Shown here in pieces: positions 5,991-14,203 of a DNA stretch of 21,405 bases. This stretch comes from a virus. Both the position numbers and the translations under genes were made by a program. The notes beneath the pieces are model-generated. The model saw only the letters and a list, made by a program, of their open reading frames with translations, had not been told where the DNA came from and searched no databases. Numbering within the stretch: the stretch's first letter is position 1; the number at the start of each line of letters is the position of its first letter. The stretch is taken from the IMG/VR virus record IMGVR_UViG_3300049855_000437, positions 1-21,405 of that record. The stretch is one strand, 5' to 3'.

Positions 5991-8900
5991 TAAGACTCCG
6001 TTGACACAACTGAAGTGCGCTGCGACTGGCTGTTTTGTACATTCATCGTATAAGGCCAGCCTGAGGGGCTAGTCACTACAACACGATAATTGAAGTTACC
6101 TGTACCTGCCAGGTTGTCAGTAAATGTTGCACTTCCTGCCAAGTTGAAATCATGAGAATAGCCAGAACCAGGCTCGAAACCTTCAGAGACCCGGTTGCCT
6201 GTTAAAGCCACAGAGCCTACGTTAGTCCACGCACCTCCGTTGTAGCTACGTTCCAAAGTAATCGTGGCAGACAAAGTACCGTTACCAAGATCTGTCGCAT
6301 GAAAACCTGCGTTTCGATAGCTCAAGCTATACGTGACAATTTTTGGCCCACCGTTGGTTCCAAAAGCTCCGGTTTCAACAATAGCGGAACCGCTTAGTGT
6401 GCTGCTTGTCACCGCATTTTTAAGCACACCTGTAGACAAGCTGCCACCAAAGTAAGCACCTCCTGTGCGGGTTAGGTACATATCAGCCTGAGCACGATTG
6501 CAGAGGTTGATGGCCATTTTCGGGCCGTACCACTGCACGAATTCGTTGGCCACACCAAAGCCCACACCTTGAACCAGAATGTGGGTACCAGAATCAAGAA
6601 TGATTCGGCCATTGCCGAAGTACATGTCGTTGGCAAACTCGGTGTTACCGCCACTGCTGATGGAAAACAGAGTGCGCGGGGACTGTCCTGGCGTGACAAT
6701 CCGGAAGTTGTCTGCGATGAAAGTAGTGGTAGCCACGCTGCCGTTGTTGACCGACGACACACCCGAGATGTACCCGTTCACGTCGAGGCTCACGCCCCAG
6801 CGTGCTTCCAGAGCAGTTGCCCTACCCTGTACTGTTGTCATCTGAGTGGACAGCGTACTGGTCGCTGATGCTTGAGCAGTGATATTGCCCTCAGCCGTCG
6901 TCATCCGAGAGGTGACGTTAGTGATGGCACTGGCCTGGGACGTATTGGTGTTCTCGGTGTTGGTCACCCGAGTCGTCAAGCTGCTCAACGCACTGGCCGT
7001 TGCCGCCACACCTGTCGTACCGTTGTTGACGGTGTTTTCCAAAGACGTGATCGCACTACCCTGCGACGTATTCACACCTTCTGCAGCAGTCACACGAGTC
7101 GTGAGCGACGAGATCGCACTGGCATTACCAGTGATCCGCGTGTCGGTCATGTCGATCCAGGTAGTGCCGTTCCAGCGCCAGGGCCGGTTACCGTCGTCCG
7201 TGTCGAGCCAAAAGTCGCCGACGTTCTCAGCAGTCGGCTGAGTCGGTTGGGCAAACACCCGGTTCTTGTTGTTCGGGCGCAGCACCCAAACACCACTTGT
7301 CAGAGTGTAGATGTTGCCGGTGCTGGCCTGGATCCAGAGATCATTCTCCGTGCGCCCAGCGGTTGCTGGCGCAGTCTCAGATACCGTAGTTCGGTTGGCG
7401 CTGGTGACGGAGTTCTGCAGGGCAGTGATCGCACTGCCCTGGGAAACAATTGACGCTTCCGTCGCAGTGACTCGCGTATCCAGCGCAGCAATAGCTGCGC
7501 CCGAACCACCCGTATCCAAGTCGAGAGCAGTCACCTGCGCCTGGAGCGAGGTCAGGGCACTGCCCTGGGAAGTGTTCACACCCTCAGCTGCCGTGACCCG
7601 AGTGGTCAAGCTCTGTACAGCATTCGCTGCTGCCAAGGTATCAGCTTCGACATCCACGATCCGCGTGGAAAGCTCATTGGTGGTGGCAACCAAGGCGGCA
7701 TTGTTGTTTGCGCTGGTGATCATTTCATTGATCAGCGCAGACTCCACAAGCCGCAAGTTCCCTTCCAAGGCACCCATCGCGCCTGCCGTATTCGGCACCC
7801 AAGCGCTGGGGCCAGCCTGGTCAACCCAGGCCTGCTCAACCATCGGGCGGAACAAAGCACCTTGCGTGATGAAGTCTCCATCACCAGTCACCGTCAGGTA
7901 GAGGCGCAACTTTACTGCGCCTGCCGAAGCGAGAAACTTCACCCAGGTCCGGGTGTACCCACTGAAATCAGTGCTGGTCGTGGTATTGAAAGTCGGAGGG
8001 CAAACACCTTGCCCAACGATAGAGCCAGCCGAGTCAAATAGCTTGTACGACAGCACTACCGTGCCGTTGTCCACACACGGATAGCCGCTCACAATGTAGT
8101 GACGGTTGCCAATCACGAGCACAGGCGAGGACTCGACAATAATCTGACCCAGTGGAGTCGGTGCTCCGACTACTTCCAGGCAGTTCACGTCAGTCGGCAT
8201 GTTGAGCGTGTTCACCGTAAGAAGCGTGTTCGCCCAATCTTCCTCTGCAACGGTGATAGCCCAGCCGCTTGCCCCAACGGCAAAGTCTGCATTGGGCAGA
8301 AGGTTGCCGCTGCCACCGATCACCGAGCCCAAAACGGTCGTCTGCTGCGATTGCGCGGTGAGATCGTTACCGATTCCCGTCACCGTAGTCTGCAGCGTAT
8401 TCAGCGCGGTAGCGTTGGCCGTCACATTGGTGTTCGTGTCGGTCAAGCTGCTCGACAAGGCATCAATCGAGGCTGCCTGGATCGTGATCGCGTTTTCCGC
8501 AGTCGTTATGCTGGCCGTGTGGCCAGCAATTGTGCTGTTCGCAGCCTGAAGTCCAGAAATGGTGCTGGCCAGGCTTTGGTTGATCGAATCCAAGCTCTGA
8601 TCTACCAGCGTCGCATTCTGCTCAGTCACCGTCAGGCGCTGAAGCGCGGTGGTGAGGTTGGTCTGGTTCGTCTCCAGGCCTGCCTGAATGTTTGAGTAGT
8701 CAGTCTGCAGACCACTGATCGAAGTCTGTTGGCTAACTCGGTACTGATCCAGTTGATTGACGACAATGCTGATGGCCGTCAAATCATTGTTGGTCGTGGT
8801 CAGATCACTCTGAAGGCTTGCCTCTAACGTTGCGAGCGCAGCGTTGAGCTCGTCCAGCAAGACCACGTTTTCAGGCAGAACCCCGATCTCGAGAAGGGTT

Positions 8901-9145
8901 TTGATCGAAGCCACCGAACCCGTCAGGATCGACTCACCCGTGGGGGTGGCGGTGACGATCAGGTTGCTGGCTTCCACCAACAGATCCAGCTGGGCATGAA
9001 TAGCCCCAATCTGGGCCTGGAAGCCGGCCAGGTCCTCGACCGGGGTCAGCCGATCGGCGACCTTCCGGATCTCGTCCAAAGCCTCGTACACCGCCTTGAT
9101 CTTGTCGGCGTAGGCGTTGGCCGCAGTGGTCGAATACACCCCCAT
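5990..9145 (-). CDS. Long tail fibre / gpJ-like host-recognition protein
   Basis: About 1051 residues from ATG at 9145, which overlaps the upstream stop (TGATG) and has AAGG nine bases before it; a second ATG seven codons earlier (9166) lacks a good ribosome site. Residues 1-270 are helical with heptad patterns and probably attach to the tail. About 278-455 resemble a jelly-roll carbohydrate-binding domain (GSGNLLPNADFAVGASGW). About 455-800 contain repeated TTRVTAAEGVNTSQGSA-type coiled-coil units, interrupted at about 588-667 by two Trp-rich modules (TENDLWIQASTGNIYTL; DFWLDTDDGNRPWRWNGTTW). The C-terminal part (DNFRIVTPGQSPRTLFSI, then an Ig-like domain) resembles the end of lambda gpJ-type tail proteins. 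It looks like a mosaic of a podovirus-type anchor and a siphovirus-type tip. Likely a trimeric receptor-binding protein encoded just before the knob fibre. Confidence 0.82.
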   Translation of the reverse strand: MGVYSTTAANAYADKIKAVYEALDEIRKVADRLTPVEDLAGFQAQIGAIHAQLDLLVEASNLIVTATPTGESILTGSVASIKTLLEIGVLPENVVLLDELNAALATLEASLQSDLTTTNNDLTAISIVVNQLDQYRVSQQTSISGLQTDYSNIQAGLETNQTNLTTALQRLTVTEQNATLVDQSLDSINQSLASTISGLQAANSTIAGHTASITTAENAITIQAASIDALSSSLTDTNTNVTANATALNTLQTTVTGIGNDLTAQSQQTTVLGSVIGGSGNLLPNADFAVGASGWAITVAEEDWANTLLTVNTLNMPTDVNCLEVVGAPTPLGQIIVESSPVLVIGNRHYIVSGYPCVDNGTVVLSYKLFDSAGSIVGQGVCPPTFNTTTSTDFSGYTRTWVKFLASAGAVKLRLYLTVTGDGDFITQGALFRPMVEQAWVDQAGPSAWVPNTAGAMGALEGNLRLVESALINEMITSANNNAALVATTNELSTRIVDVEADTLAAANAVQSLTTRVTAAEGVNTSQGSALTSLQAQVTALDLDTGGSGAAIAALDTRVTATEASIVSQGSAITALQNSVTSANRTTVSETAPATAGRTENDLWIQASTGNIYTLTSGVWVLRPNNKNRVFAQPTQPTAENVGDFWLDTDDGNRPWRWNGTTWIDMTDTRITGNASAISSLTTRVTAAEGVNTSQGSAITSLENTVNNGTTGVAATASALSSLTTRVTNTENTNTSQASAITNVTSRMTTAEGNITAQASATSTLSTQMTTVQGRATALEARWGVSLDVNGYISGVSSVNNGSVATTTFIADNFRIVTPGQSPRTLFSISSGGNTEFANDMYFGNGRIILDSGTHILVQGVGFGVANEFVQWYGPKMAINLCNRAQADMYLTRTGGAYFGGSLSTGVLKNAVTSSTLSGSAIVETGAFGTNGGPKIVTYSLSYRNAGFHATDLGNGTLSATITLERSYNGGAWTNVGSVALTGNRVSEGFEPGSGYSHDFNLAGSATFTDNLAGTGNFNYRVVVTSPSGWPYTMNVQNSQSQRTSVVSTES

Positions 9146-9861
9146 CAGACGAAGCCTTTCTGCCACAGCCGGTTATCAAGGTCGAACCCAGGCTCCTGGG
9201 CCGTGTCTTGGCCCTTCAGACGGGCCTGCAGGTCTGCTGCCTCACCGCGGTACTGGGCGGCCTTGGAGATGCTCTCAGGCGTCTTTTGGGCTCCGTACAC
9301 CCGCTCAGCCACCTTTAGACGCAGAAGGTCCACGTAGCCTGGGGGGAGGATCAAATCCACAGTCCCGTCCACCTGGTTCTCGGTCATCACCGGAGCGCTG
9401 GCACGGTACCGAACCAGATATTCCTTGCCGTCGATGGGGGTGGAGAAGGTCAGGCAGTCCCAGCGGGGCATCCGAACGAACCCCCCTGTGTAGTTTTCGT
9501 GAGCGGAGTAGACCAGCCGGTCATCTTCGTCTCGGACTTCATCAATCCGAGCCAGGTCTCCGGTGTAGGGGTTGCCCACGGTGTCGATGATGTACTTGTC
9601 GGCCAGGGCAGCGTTCGTCACCGCATGCTCGACAGTGAGGAAGTATTGCGTCACGTTGACATCGGTGCGCAAAACAAGCTCTTTTTGGGCGATCTGGTGA
9701 TCGATGTACATCTGCCGCAAAGCGCTGTTCACCACCGGCAGCAGCTTCAGCCGCAGGGCGGCTGAGGGGTACTCGGTCGGAACGACGCTATCCGGCTCGG
9801 TGTACACAAGGTCACTGAGCTCGACCAGGCAGAGGTCTTTCAGAAACGTCTCAAAGTCCAT
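9145..9861 (-). CDS. Head-tail connector / neck-like virion protein
   Basis: A 238-residue protein from ATG at 9861, five bases after the large-terminase stop, with AGGTG as ribosome site; the frame is open further upstream but the extra residues would lie inside the terminase gene. It begins MDFETFLKDLCLVELSDLVY and continues with a helix (LLPVVNSALRQMYIDHQIAQ) and a beta-rich middle (DLARIDEVRDEDDRLV, then VRMPRWDCLTFSTPIDGKEY). A late helix follows a LPPGYVDLLRLKVAERVYGA stretch. The shape, an N-terminal helical part, beta domain and Leu-rich helix, fits small proteins encoded after terminase in podovirus-like phages that complete the neck. I recognise the type rather than a named family. 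Its stop overlaps the next start (TGATG). Confidence 0.55.
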   Translation of the reverse strand: MDFETFLKDLCLVELSDLVYTEPDSVVPTEYPSAALRLKLLPVVNSALRQMYIDHQIAQKELVLRTDVNVTQYFLTVEHAVTNAALADKYIIDTVGNPYTGDLARIDEVRDEDDRLVYSAHENYTGGFVRMPRWDCLTFSTPIDGKEYLVRYRASAPVMTENQVDGTVDLILPPGYVDLLRLKVAERVYGAQKTPESISKAAQYRGEAADLQARLKGQDTAQEPGFDLDNRLWQKGFV

Positions 9862-9865
9862 GGTG

Positions 9866-11431
9866 TCACCTCGCCAGATAATTGGCCAAAGCGTACTGGT
9901 CTTCGCCCCAGTTATCCATCTCGTCATTGGCCGGAACGGCAAACTGCTGGGCCGGCAGAATCGGGGTAACCAGGTACAGCATGGAGACCGTATCAAGAAC
10001 GTCGTCGTTCTTGGACTTGAGGCCCTTTTTGGTAGCCAGGCGGATTTCGTTCCAGAACTCGATGATCCAGGGGTGGTCGGGCATATCGTTCGGGATCATG
10101 ATTTTGCCGGCCTTTATCAGGGGCACGACTTCGTTCATTCGCTGGAGCTTGGAGCTGACGACCCGGATTCCGGGCTTGGTGCCGTTGCCAAAGCTGAGCA
10201 GGTTGAAGAACTTGGACCGGGTGGTCATCTCCTTGATGATCCAGGTGATGAAACCTCCCTGCTGGCCAGTGACTTCGCAGCCCACTCCCATGAGAGCCGA
10301 GGGGTACTTCTCCGCAGTCTCAAAAATCTGGTCCACTGTTTTGTCTATCAGCTGCTTTCTGCAATAGCCGCCTATGAAGCGAAAGTTGCCCTCGAAGTCT
10401 ACTGCCCAGTTCGAGACGACGTTGAAGTCGTTCTTTTTCTCTTCGGTGGTGGCAAAGTCAGTGGTGGTGTACACCGTGTACGCAGGCCGACTTGCCAACC
10501 ACTCAGCTCGGTTGTAGGTAGTGATCTGATCGTCAGTGACCAAACGTTCTTCGTCACTGGTCAAGCGCAACATCATTTCCTGATCAAAGGCTGCACCAGT
10601 CAGGTCTGCCGTCTTCTTCACCGCCTCGTAAGTGAAGCGATCTGGCCAAGACGAACGAAACTCTTCCTTGCTGCAGGGCCACTGCTCACACACCGGCCAC
10701 ACGTTGACATGCCAGTTACCGCTCTCAACAGCCTCGCACATGATGTCCGACTTGTTGAAAGGCGTACCGTTGAGAATAATTTTGCGCTTTTTCGGATCCA
10801 GCGCTGGGACGATACCCTTGTAGATGCTGTTCCTGATCTTGCCCATCACCGCAGGACTGGCGGCGTCTTCGTCGCTTTTGATCAAATCGTCCATCACCAC
10901 CAATTGAGGGCGATGGCTGTAGATTTTGGTGCCTCGAATACCAGACTGCGCACCGTACATTCGAGTACCGAACTGAGTACCGTCTTTTCGCCGATATTCG
11001 ATGAAATTCTCGGTAAAATTGGCCTCTGGGATCCAGTATTGCAGAAAGGGACTCTGGTTGTATTTTGTCTCGACGTTGGAACGGAAGTTCTTCACACCGT
11101 TGTCCATGGCATCCGAGACATAAAGCATGCCGTTGACGGTACCAAAACCATCAATCTCGCCAAACACTCCGATGTAGAGATTGAGGTACTCACCGAACAG
11201 CACGGTTTTACCCAAGCCTCGGTGGCACAGGTTGGCGATGTTCTCTTTGAGACCAGCCAGGCCATCCAGCATCACGAGATGCACTTCGGGGGTGGCATCC
11301 GGTTCGGATGTGCCCACCATCTTGATGAAGTTGATGAACTTCAGGCTGAACTTGCTGGGCTGGTACCCGACTCGCGGCCCGTAGCTGATCTCGTTGAGGT
11401 AGTCGTCGAGCTCCTTGAGCTGGTTATTCAC
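9866..11431 (-). CDS. terL: Terminase large subunit (packaging ATPase-nuclease)
   Basis: This protein drives DNA into the prohead and cuts concatemers. Counted from GTG at 11431 (521 residues), Walker A is CHRGLGKT at 69-76, Walker B is LVVMDD at 177-182, and the coupling motif NGTPF lies at about 221-225. The RNase-H-like nuclease has TTDFATT (Asp325), CEVTGQQGGF (Glu386) and KNDDVLD (Asp476/477). The family, with RGLGKT and EVTGQQGGF, is one I recall from podovirus-like phages. The GTG overlaps the small-terminase stop by eight bases and has a GAGACGG ribosome site; another GTG at 11452 has its Shine-Dalgarno-like bases too close to use. A 586-residue open frame on the opposite strand is a shadow. 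Confidence 0.95.
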   Translation of the reverse strand: MNNQLKELDDYLNEISYGPRVGYQPSKFSLKFINFIKMVGTSEPDATPEVHLVMLDGLAGLKENIANLCHRGLGKTVLFGEYLNLYIGVFGEIDGFGTVNGMLYVSDAMDNGVKNFRSNVETKYNQSPFLQYWIPEANFTENFIEYRRKDGTQFGTRMYGAQSGIRGTKIYSHRPQLVVMDDLIKSDEDAASPAVMGKIRNSIYKGIVPALDPKKRKIILNGTPFNKSDIMCEAVESGNWHVNVWPVCEQWPCSKEEFRSSWPDRFTYEAVKKTADLTGAAFDQEMMLRLTSDEERLVTDDQITTYNRAEWLASRPAYTVYTTTDFATTEEKKNDFNVVSNWAVDFEGNFRFIGGYCRKQLIDKTVDQIFETAEKYPSALMGVGCEVTGQQGGFITWIIKEMTTRSKFFNLLSFGNGTKPGIRVVSSKLQRMNEVVPLIKAGKIMIPNDMPDHPWIIEFWNEIRLATKKGLKSKNDDVLDTVSMLYLVTPILPAQQFAVPANDEMDNWGEDQYALANYLAR

Positions 11432-12116
11432 CGGGCACCGTCTCGTAGTCACCTTCGATCATGAGCGGCGTGGAGGTGATCGCCTTCAGCGGAACGCCCT
11501 GGTTGATGAGAGCAAGCTGCTCACCGGCTACGCGAGCCATCATCTCCTGCAGCATCTCGATGCTGTTGTCGTTCTTCACGTTCACGTCGATCTTGACCTT
11601 GGCGGTCTCCGGCACCTTCAGGATCGTCAGAATGGAGTTGGCAGCCTGGCTGCGTACCATCTCGCTCTGGGCCGTCAGAGCCAGCTCCATCTGGACGTTC
11701 AGGGCCTTCTGGAACATGTCCTGGTTGAGGACATGGGTCGGGGTCATCGTCTGAGCCAGGATCAGGTTGACCAGCTTGCCCTTGTTGTAGGCCGTGACGT
11801 AGCTGTCGATCTCCTGGCACAGGGTCGCGTCGGCCATAAGCCGGGTGAAGCGCTCCGGGAAAACCAGGGAGTAGGCCGTCCGGTTGGACTTGCCCATCAC
11901 CTTGTAGCTGACGTACTTCACCGCGCAGAGGTAGTCGTCCAGCTTGAACTTGCCTTCCTGCAGGACATCCATGTACCCCAGGAAGTTCTCCCGGAGCATG
12001 TCTGCCATCTCCCCTGAGGCGGCTTGATTGAAGCGCTCTACTATTTCAGGGGTGGCCATGCTGCGATGTGCCCGAGGCAAGGCCTGACGCAGGAGTTCGA
12101 GGGTGATCTCAGTCAT
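11424..12116 (-). CDS. terS: Terminase small subunit-like protein
   Basis: A 230-residue, almost entirely helical protein directly before the large terminase and overlapping it. It begins MTEITLELLRQALPRAHRSM; a conserved-looking block is EGKFKLDDYLCAVKYVSYKV at about residues 53-72, then a long helical region with AYNKGKLVNLILAQTMTPTH (about 109-128) and VLNQDMFQKALNVQMELALT (129-148). An acidic tail (EGDYETVPGE) ends it. From memory, proteins with these blocks stand beside this type of large terminase in podovirus-like phages and are taken to be the DNA-recognition subunit. No classical helix-turn-helix is plain, so the assignment rests on position and family resemblance. The ribosome site is weak. 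Confidence 0.7.
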   Translation of the reverse strand: MTEITLELLRQALPRAHRSMATPEIVERFNQAASGEMADMLRENFLGYMDVLQEGKFKLDDYLCAVKYVSYKVMGKSNRTAYSLVFPERFTRLMADATLCQEIDSYVTAYNKGKLVNLILAQTMTPTHVLNQDMFQKALNVQMELALTAQSEMVRSQAANSILTILKVPETAKVKIDVNVKNDNSIEMLQEMMARVAGEQLALINQGVPLKAITSTPLMIEGDYETVPGE

Positions 12117-12173
12117 TGGTCTTTCAGCGTTCTAGGAGGGTGGGTCTGAAGCTACCTCGACCGTCCGAGAATC

Positions 12174-12548
12174 TCAACCAGCCTTCGAGGTCTGGTTCCT
12201 ACCGCGGCCTTTGGCCTTCATGTCGGCCATGTTCTCGTCATGGGTGCCGAGGAACAGGTGGTTGGGGTGGAGGCACTTGGGGTTGTCGCAGCGGTGGCAG
12301 ACAAACTTCCCGTCGATCGGGCCGTGGAAGGCCTCGTAGGAGGCCCTGTGGGTGTAGGCGAAGCCACCCTTGGACTTGAAGCAGCCGTAGCCGGTGCGGT
12401 GCATCACGCCCTGCCACTCCCAGCACCCGGTCTCAGTCTGGAGCACCCGTTTGAGCAAAAACCCCTGGATGGAGCTGAGCGAGCCATCCATCAGCAGATC
12501 CAGCAGGGTGTTGGCCTGGGCCCGGCAATAGAGCTCGTCGTAGTCCAT
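12174..12548 (-). CDS. HNH endonuclease
   Basis: A 124-residue protein from ATG at 12548, which overlaps the previous stop (TGATG). After an N-terminal helical part, residues 42-75 (GCWEWQGVMHRTGYGCFKSK onward) carry the Cys-Trp-Glu-Trp start seen in phage HNH_3-type nucleases, then HRASYEAFHGPI. The core VCHRCDNPKCLHPNHLFLGT (83-102) shows the likely zinc cysteines C84, C87 and C92 and catalytic or metal histidines H85, H94 and H97, followed by DENMADMKAKGR. The gene lies just upstream of the small terminase. HNH proteins in this position support cos-site cutting in HK97-like phages, but free-standing homing nucleases also occur here. A basic tail (RGRNQTSK) may bind DNA. Confidence 0.9.
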   Translation of the reverse strand: MDYDELYCRAQANTLLDLLMDGSLSSIQGFLLKRVLQTETGCWEWQGVMHRTGYGCFKSKGGFAYTHRASYEAFHGPIDGKFVCHRCDNPKCLHPNHLFLGTHDENMADMKAKGRGRNQTSKAG

Positions 12549-12955
12549 CACTTCTGCCAGCGGGCCAGCTTCTCTCGCAGCTGCTCCCCGACGCCCTGCC
12601 TCGCACCGCTGGCCAAGGCCAGGTACTGGCGAATGTCCGGACGAGAAGTAGTGCGGTCGTTGAAGCCCTCACCCGGCAACACCTGTTCGCTCAGGGAGCC
12701 CAAGGCTTCTTTCACCGGCTTAGGGCCATGGAAGTAGGCCAGCTTCGCCAGGTCGTAGGGCACGGAGGCGATGGCTGCACCCAGAGCTCTCGACGGCATG
12801 GTCCGGCCCTGGTGGAATCGGTCATCCAGAGCCAGGCGCTGCTGCATCTGGGGGTCGCCAGCGTACTGCTGGCGTAGCTGTTTAGTCTCGACCTCGCCCT
12901 GTCGAGGGGTATAGCTCAGCCCTTGCAGCAGTTGGTTGAGCGTCACCGGATTCAT
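12548..12955 (-). CDS. Soluble protein of unknown function
   Basis: A 135-residue protein that I do not recognise. It starts MNPVTLNQLLQGLSYTPRQG, has a Gln- and Arg-rich helical stretch (about residues 15-55: KQLRQQYAGDPQMQQRLALD), a small hydrophobic patch (ALGAAIASVPYDLAKLAYF, about 57-75) too short and broken to be a sure membrane segment, and a helical C-terminus (LREKLARWQK). The start overlaps the upstream stop as ATGA and its stop overlaps the HNH start, so it is translationally coupled to both. It could be a small virion, packaging or lysis accessory protein; nothing decides between these. Confidence 0.65.
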   Translation of the reverse strand: MNPVTLNQLLQGLSYTPRQGEVETKQLRQQYAGDPQMQQRLALDDRFHQGRTMPSRALGAAIASVPYDLAKLAYFHGPKPVKEALGSLSEQVLPGEGFNDRTTSRPDIRQYLALASGARQGVGEQLREKLARWQK

Positions 12956-13461
12956 GAGCCGTCACTCCCGCCTCTACGGCGATCCCAAGCATCCATCACT
13001 TTCTTGAGGGGAGACTCCGGGTAGCCAGAGTCTTCGTCACGATACTTGCCCGAGATGTACTGCCACCAAGGCGGTAGCAGCGGGGTAGTCAGCCACGTCA
13101 GGGCGATGCCCCAAGTGAAGATGACCATCTTCCAGGTCGGCGGATTTGAGTCAAGCAAGGTACCGGTGACCATCATGACCGAGCCTGCACCAGCCAAAAT
13201 CAACCCGATTCGACGAACTTGCCACTCCTTGCCCAGGCATTCGACACCTATGTCGTTGAGCCGAGCCAGTGCCGTGATTCCGCAGATCACTGCCGGAGGC
13301 GTGATCAGCAACCAGGTCACGATGCCTGGAGAAATCAGCAAGCTGCTGACGTAGATCGCCACAAAGATGCCGACAGCAATTGCGAAGGAGACCCACTGTA
13401 GACGAGCCACGTCAACGGTCTCCACGACCTTCTGCTTCAGGTACTCCGATGTCTCTTTCAT
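12952..13461 (-). CDS. Multi-spanning membrane protein, holin candidate
   Basis: A 169-residue protein from ATG at 13461 behind GGAG; the open frame extends to 13542 but that part lies in the upstream gene. After a cytoplasmic-looking charged start (MKETSEYLKQKVVETVDVAR) there are four hydrophobic segments: about residues 22-42 (WVSFAIAVGIFVAIYVSSLL), 45-65 (GIVTWLLITPPAVICGITAL), 83-102 (IGLILAGAGSVMMVTGTLL) and 111-130 (MVIFTWGIALTWLTTPLL). The tail is charged (KYRDEDSGYPES...DRRRGGSDGS). The neighbouring gene also encodes a multi-spanning protein. Charged tails and several segments fit holins or envelope proteins, but no holin family is recognised. Confidence 0.65.
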   Translation of the reverse strand: MKETSEYLKQKVVETVDVARLQWVSFAIAVGIFVAIYVSSLLISPGIVTWLLITPPAVICGITALARLNDIGVECLGKEWQVRRIGLILAGAGSVMMVTGTLLDSNPPTWKMVIFTWGIALTWLTTPLLPPWWQYISGKYRDEDSGYPESPLKKVMDAWDRRRGGSDGS

Positions 13462-13462
13462 T

Positions 13463-13882
13463 TCAGGCTCCAGGCCCTTCAGAATTTCGGCCAGTGATTC
13501 GACGGAGGATGACCGGGACCTCCTCAATGACGAAAGGCACAATCCAGCGCGAGAGCAGCGCTATGAGCCCAGCCATAGGTGCTTGCATCAGCTCTGCACT
13601 GTACCACTGCCAGGCCAACCACACCGGCAGAATCTGAACCAGCCAGACGCCGATGAAGATGCCGCCGAAGGCGTAGCCGTAGAGCTTGCGTCGAGTCTTA
13701 ACTGGCGTTCCGTAGGCGAAGGCCAGCATCGAGCCTGCCGTTGCCATTCCAAGGGTGGAGACGCCAACGTTGAAGAACGGCAGCGCGGCACCATCAATGA
13801 CCTGTCCGGCCAGCGAGCCCAGAACGGACGCGACAGCCATGACTTTCAGGGCACCAAAATCAATGTAAGTGGGTAGTGTCAT
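13463..13882 (-). CDS. Multi-spanning membrane protein, holin candidate
   Basis: A 139-residue protein with three or four hydrophobic segments: about residues 11-30 (LKVMAVASVLGSLAGQVIDG), 38-57 (NVGVSTLGMATAGSMLAFAY), 67-92 (LYGYAFGGIFIGVWLVQILP and on) and a weaker one at about 100-121 (APMAGLIALLSRWIVPFVIE). The end is basic (RRITGRNSEGPGA). Size and Gly/Ala-rich first segments resemble class I-type holins, and the next gene, one base away, encodes a second membrane protein that could be an antiholin or partner. No holin is visible beside the endolysin at 1646, so this pair is the best candidate in the window. Weak ribosome site. Confidence 0.6.
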   Translation of the reverse strand: MTLPTYIDFGALKVMAVASVLGSLAGQVIDGAALPFFNVGVSTLGMATAGSMLAFAYGTPVKTRRKLYGYAFGGIFIGVWLVQILPVWLAWQWYSAELMQAPMAGLIALLSRWIVPFVIEEVPVILRRITGRNSEGPGA

Positions 13883-13900
13883 CAGGGCTTCTTTGAGTAA

Positions 13901-14200
13901 TTACAGTTGAAGAAAACGAACCAGAAACGATCGTTCGATTACCCTGCCACCAACAGCTGTCAAATTCACAGTGACTCGCGCAACCTCTCCAACAGTGCCG
14001 CCCGACACACGAATCGACACCAATCCCGCCGTCGTCCACTCATGCACACTGGCAGAAGCGGTAGCACTGCCCGCTATGCTGACGGTAGCTCCAGACGCAA
14101 AAGCACCCTCCAACCAGGCGGTGAAGTTGAGCACAAAATCCTCAACATCATTGGGATCAAGATCGAAACGAAGATCCTGAACCCATTGAACAGTCTTCAT
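13901..14200 (-). CDS. Small beta-sandwich virion protein (fibre-tail adaptor-like)
   Basis: A 99-residue protein with the layout seen in small phage proteins annotated as fibre-tail adaptors: a DP-containing start followed by an FxxxWLxG motif (FDLDPNDVEDFVLNFTAWLE), a middle strand region, then SIRVSGGTVGEVARVTVNLT and a final VGGRVIERSF strand. The DPxDVxDF...W...SGG...G pattern is what I recognise; the fold is probably Ig-like or fibronectin-like. AAGGAA lies before the ATG. It belongs to the leftward block of beta-rich virion genes and comes directly before the membrane-protein pair. Confidence 0.6.
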   Translation of the reverse strand: MKTVQWVQDLRFDLDPNDVEDFVLNFTAWLEGAFASGATVSIAGSATASASVHEWTTAGLVSIRVSGGTVGEVARVTVNLTAVGGRVIERSFLVRFLQL

Positions 14201-14203
14201 GGC

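Noticed and set aside
6830-7620. Regularly spaced similar 40-50 base segments resembling a CRISPR-like array.
   Set aside because: They lie in frame within the long fibre gene and encode coiled-coil units; the copies vary and the gaps are coding.
9704-11464. A 586-codon open frame on the plus strand across the large terminase.
   Set aside because: It lies antisense to a protein with intact Walker and nuclease motifs, has no recognisable domain and no ribosome site; it is a by-product of GC-rich codon use.
12116-12737. Plus-strand frames opposite the HNH gene and its neighbour.
   Set aside because: The minus-strand frame has a complete HNH zinc motif and start/stop coupling; the opposite frames are low-complexity translations.
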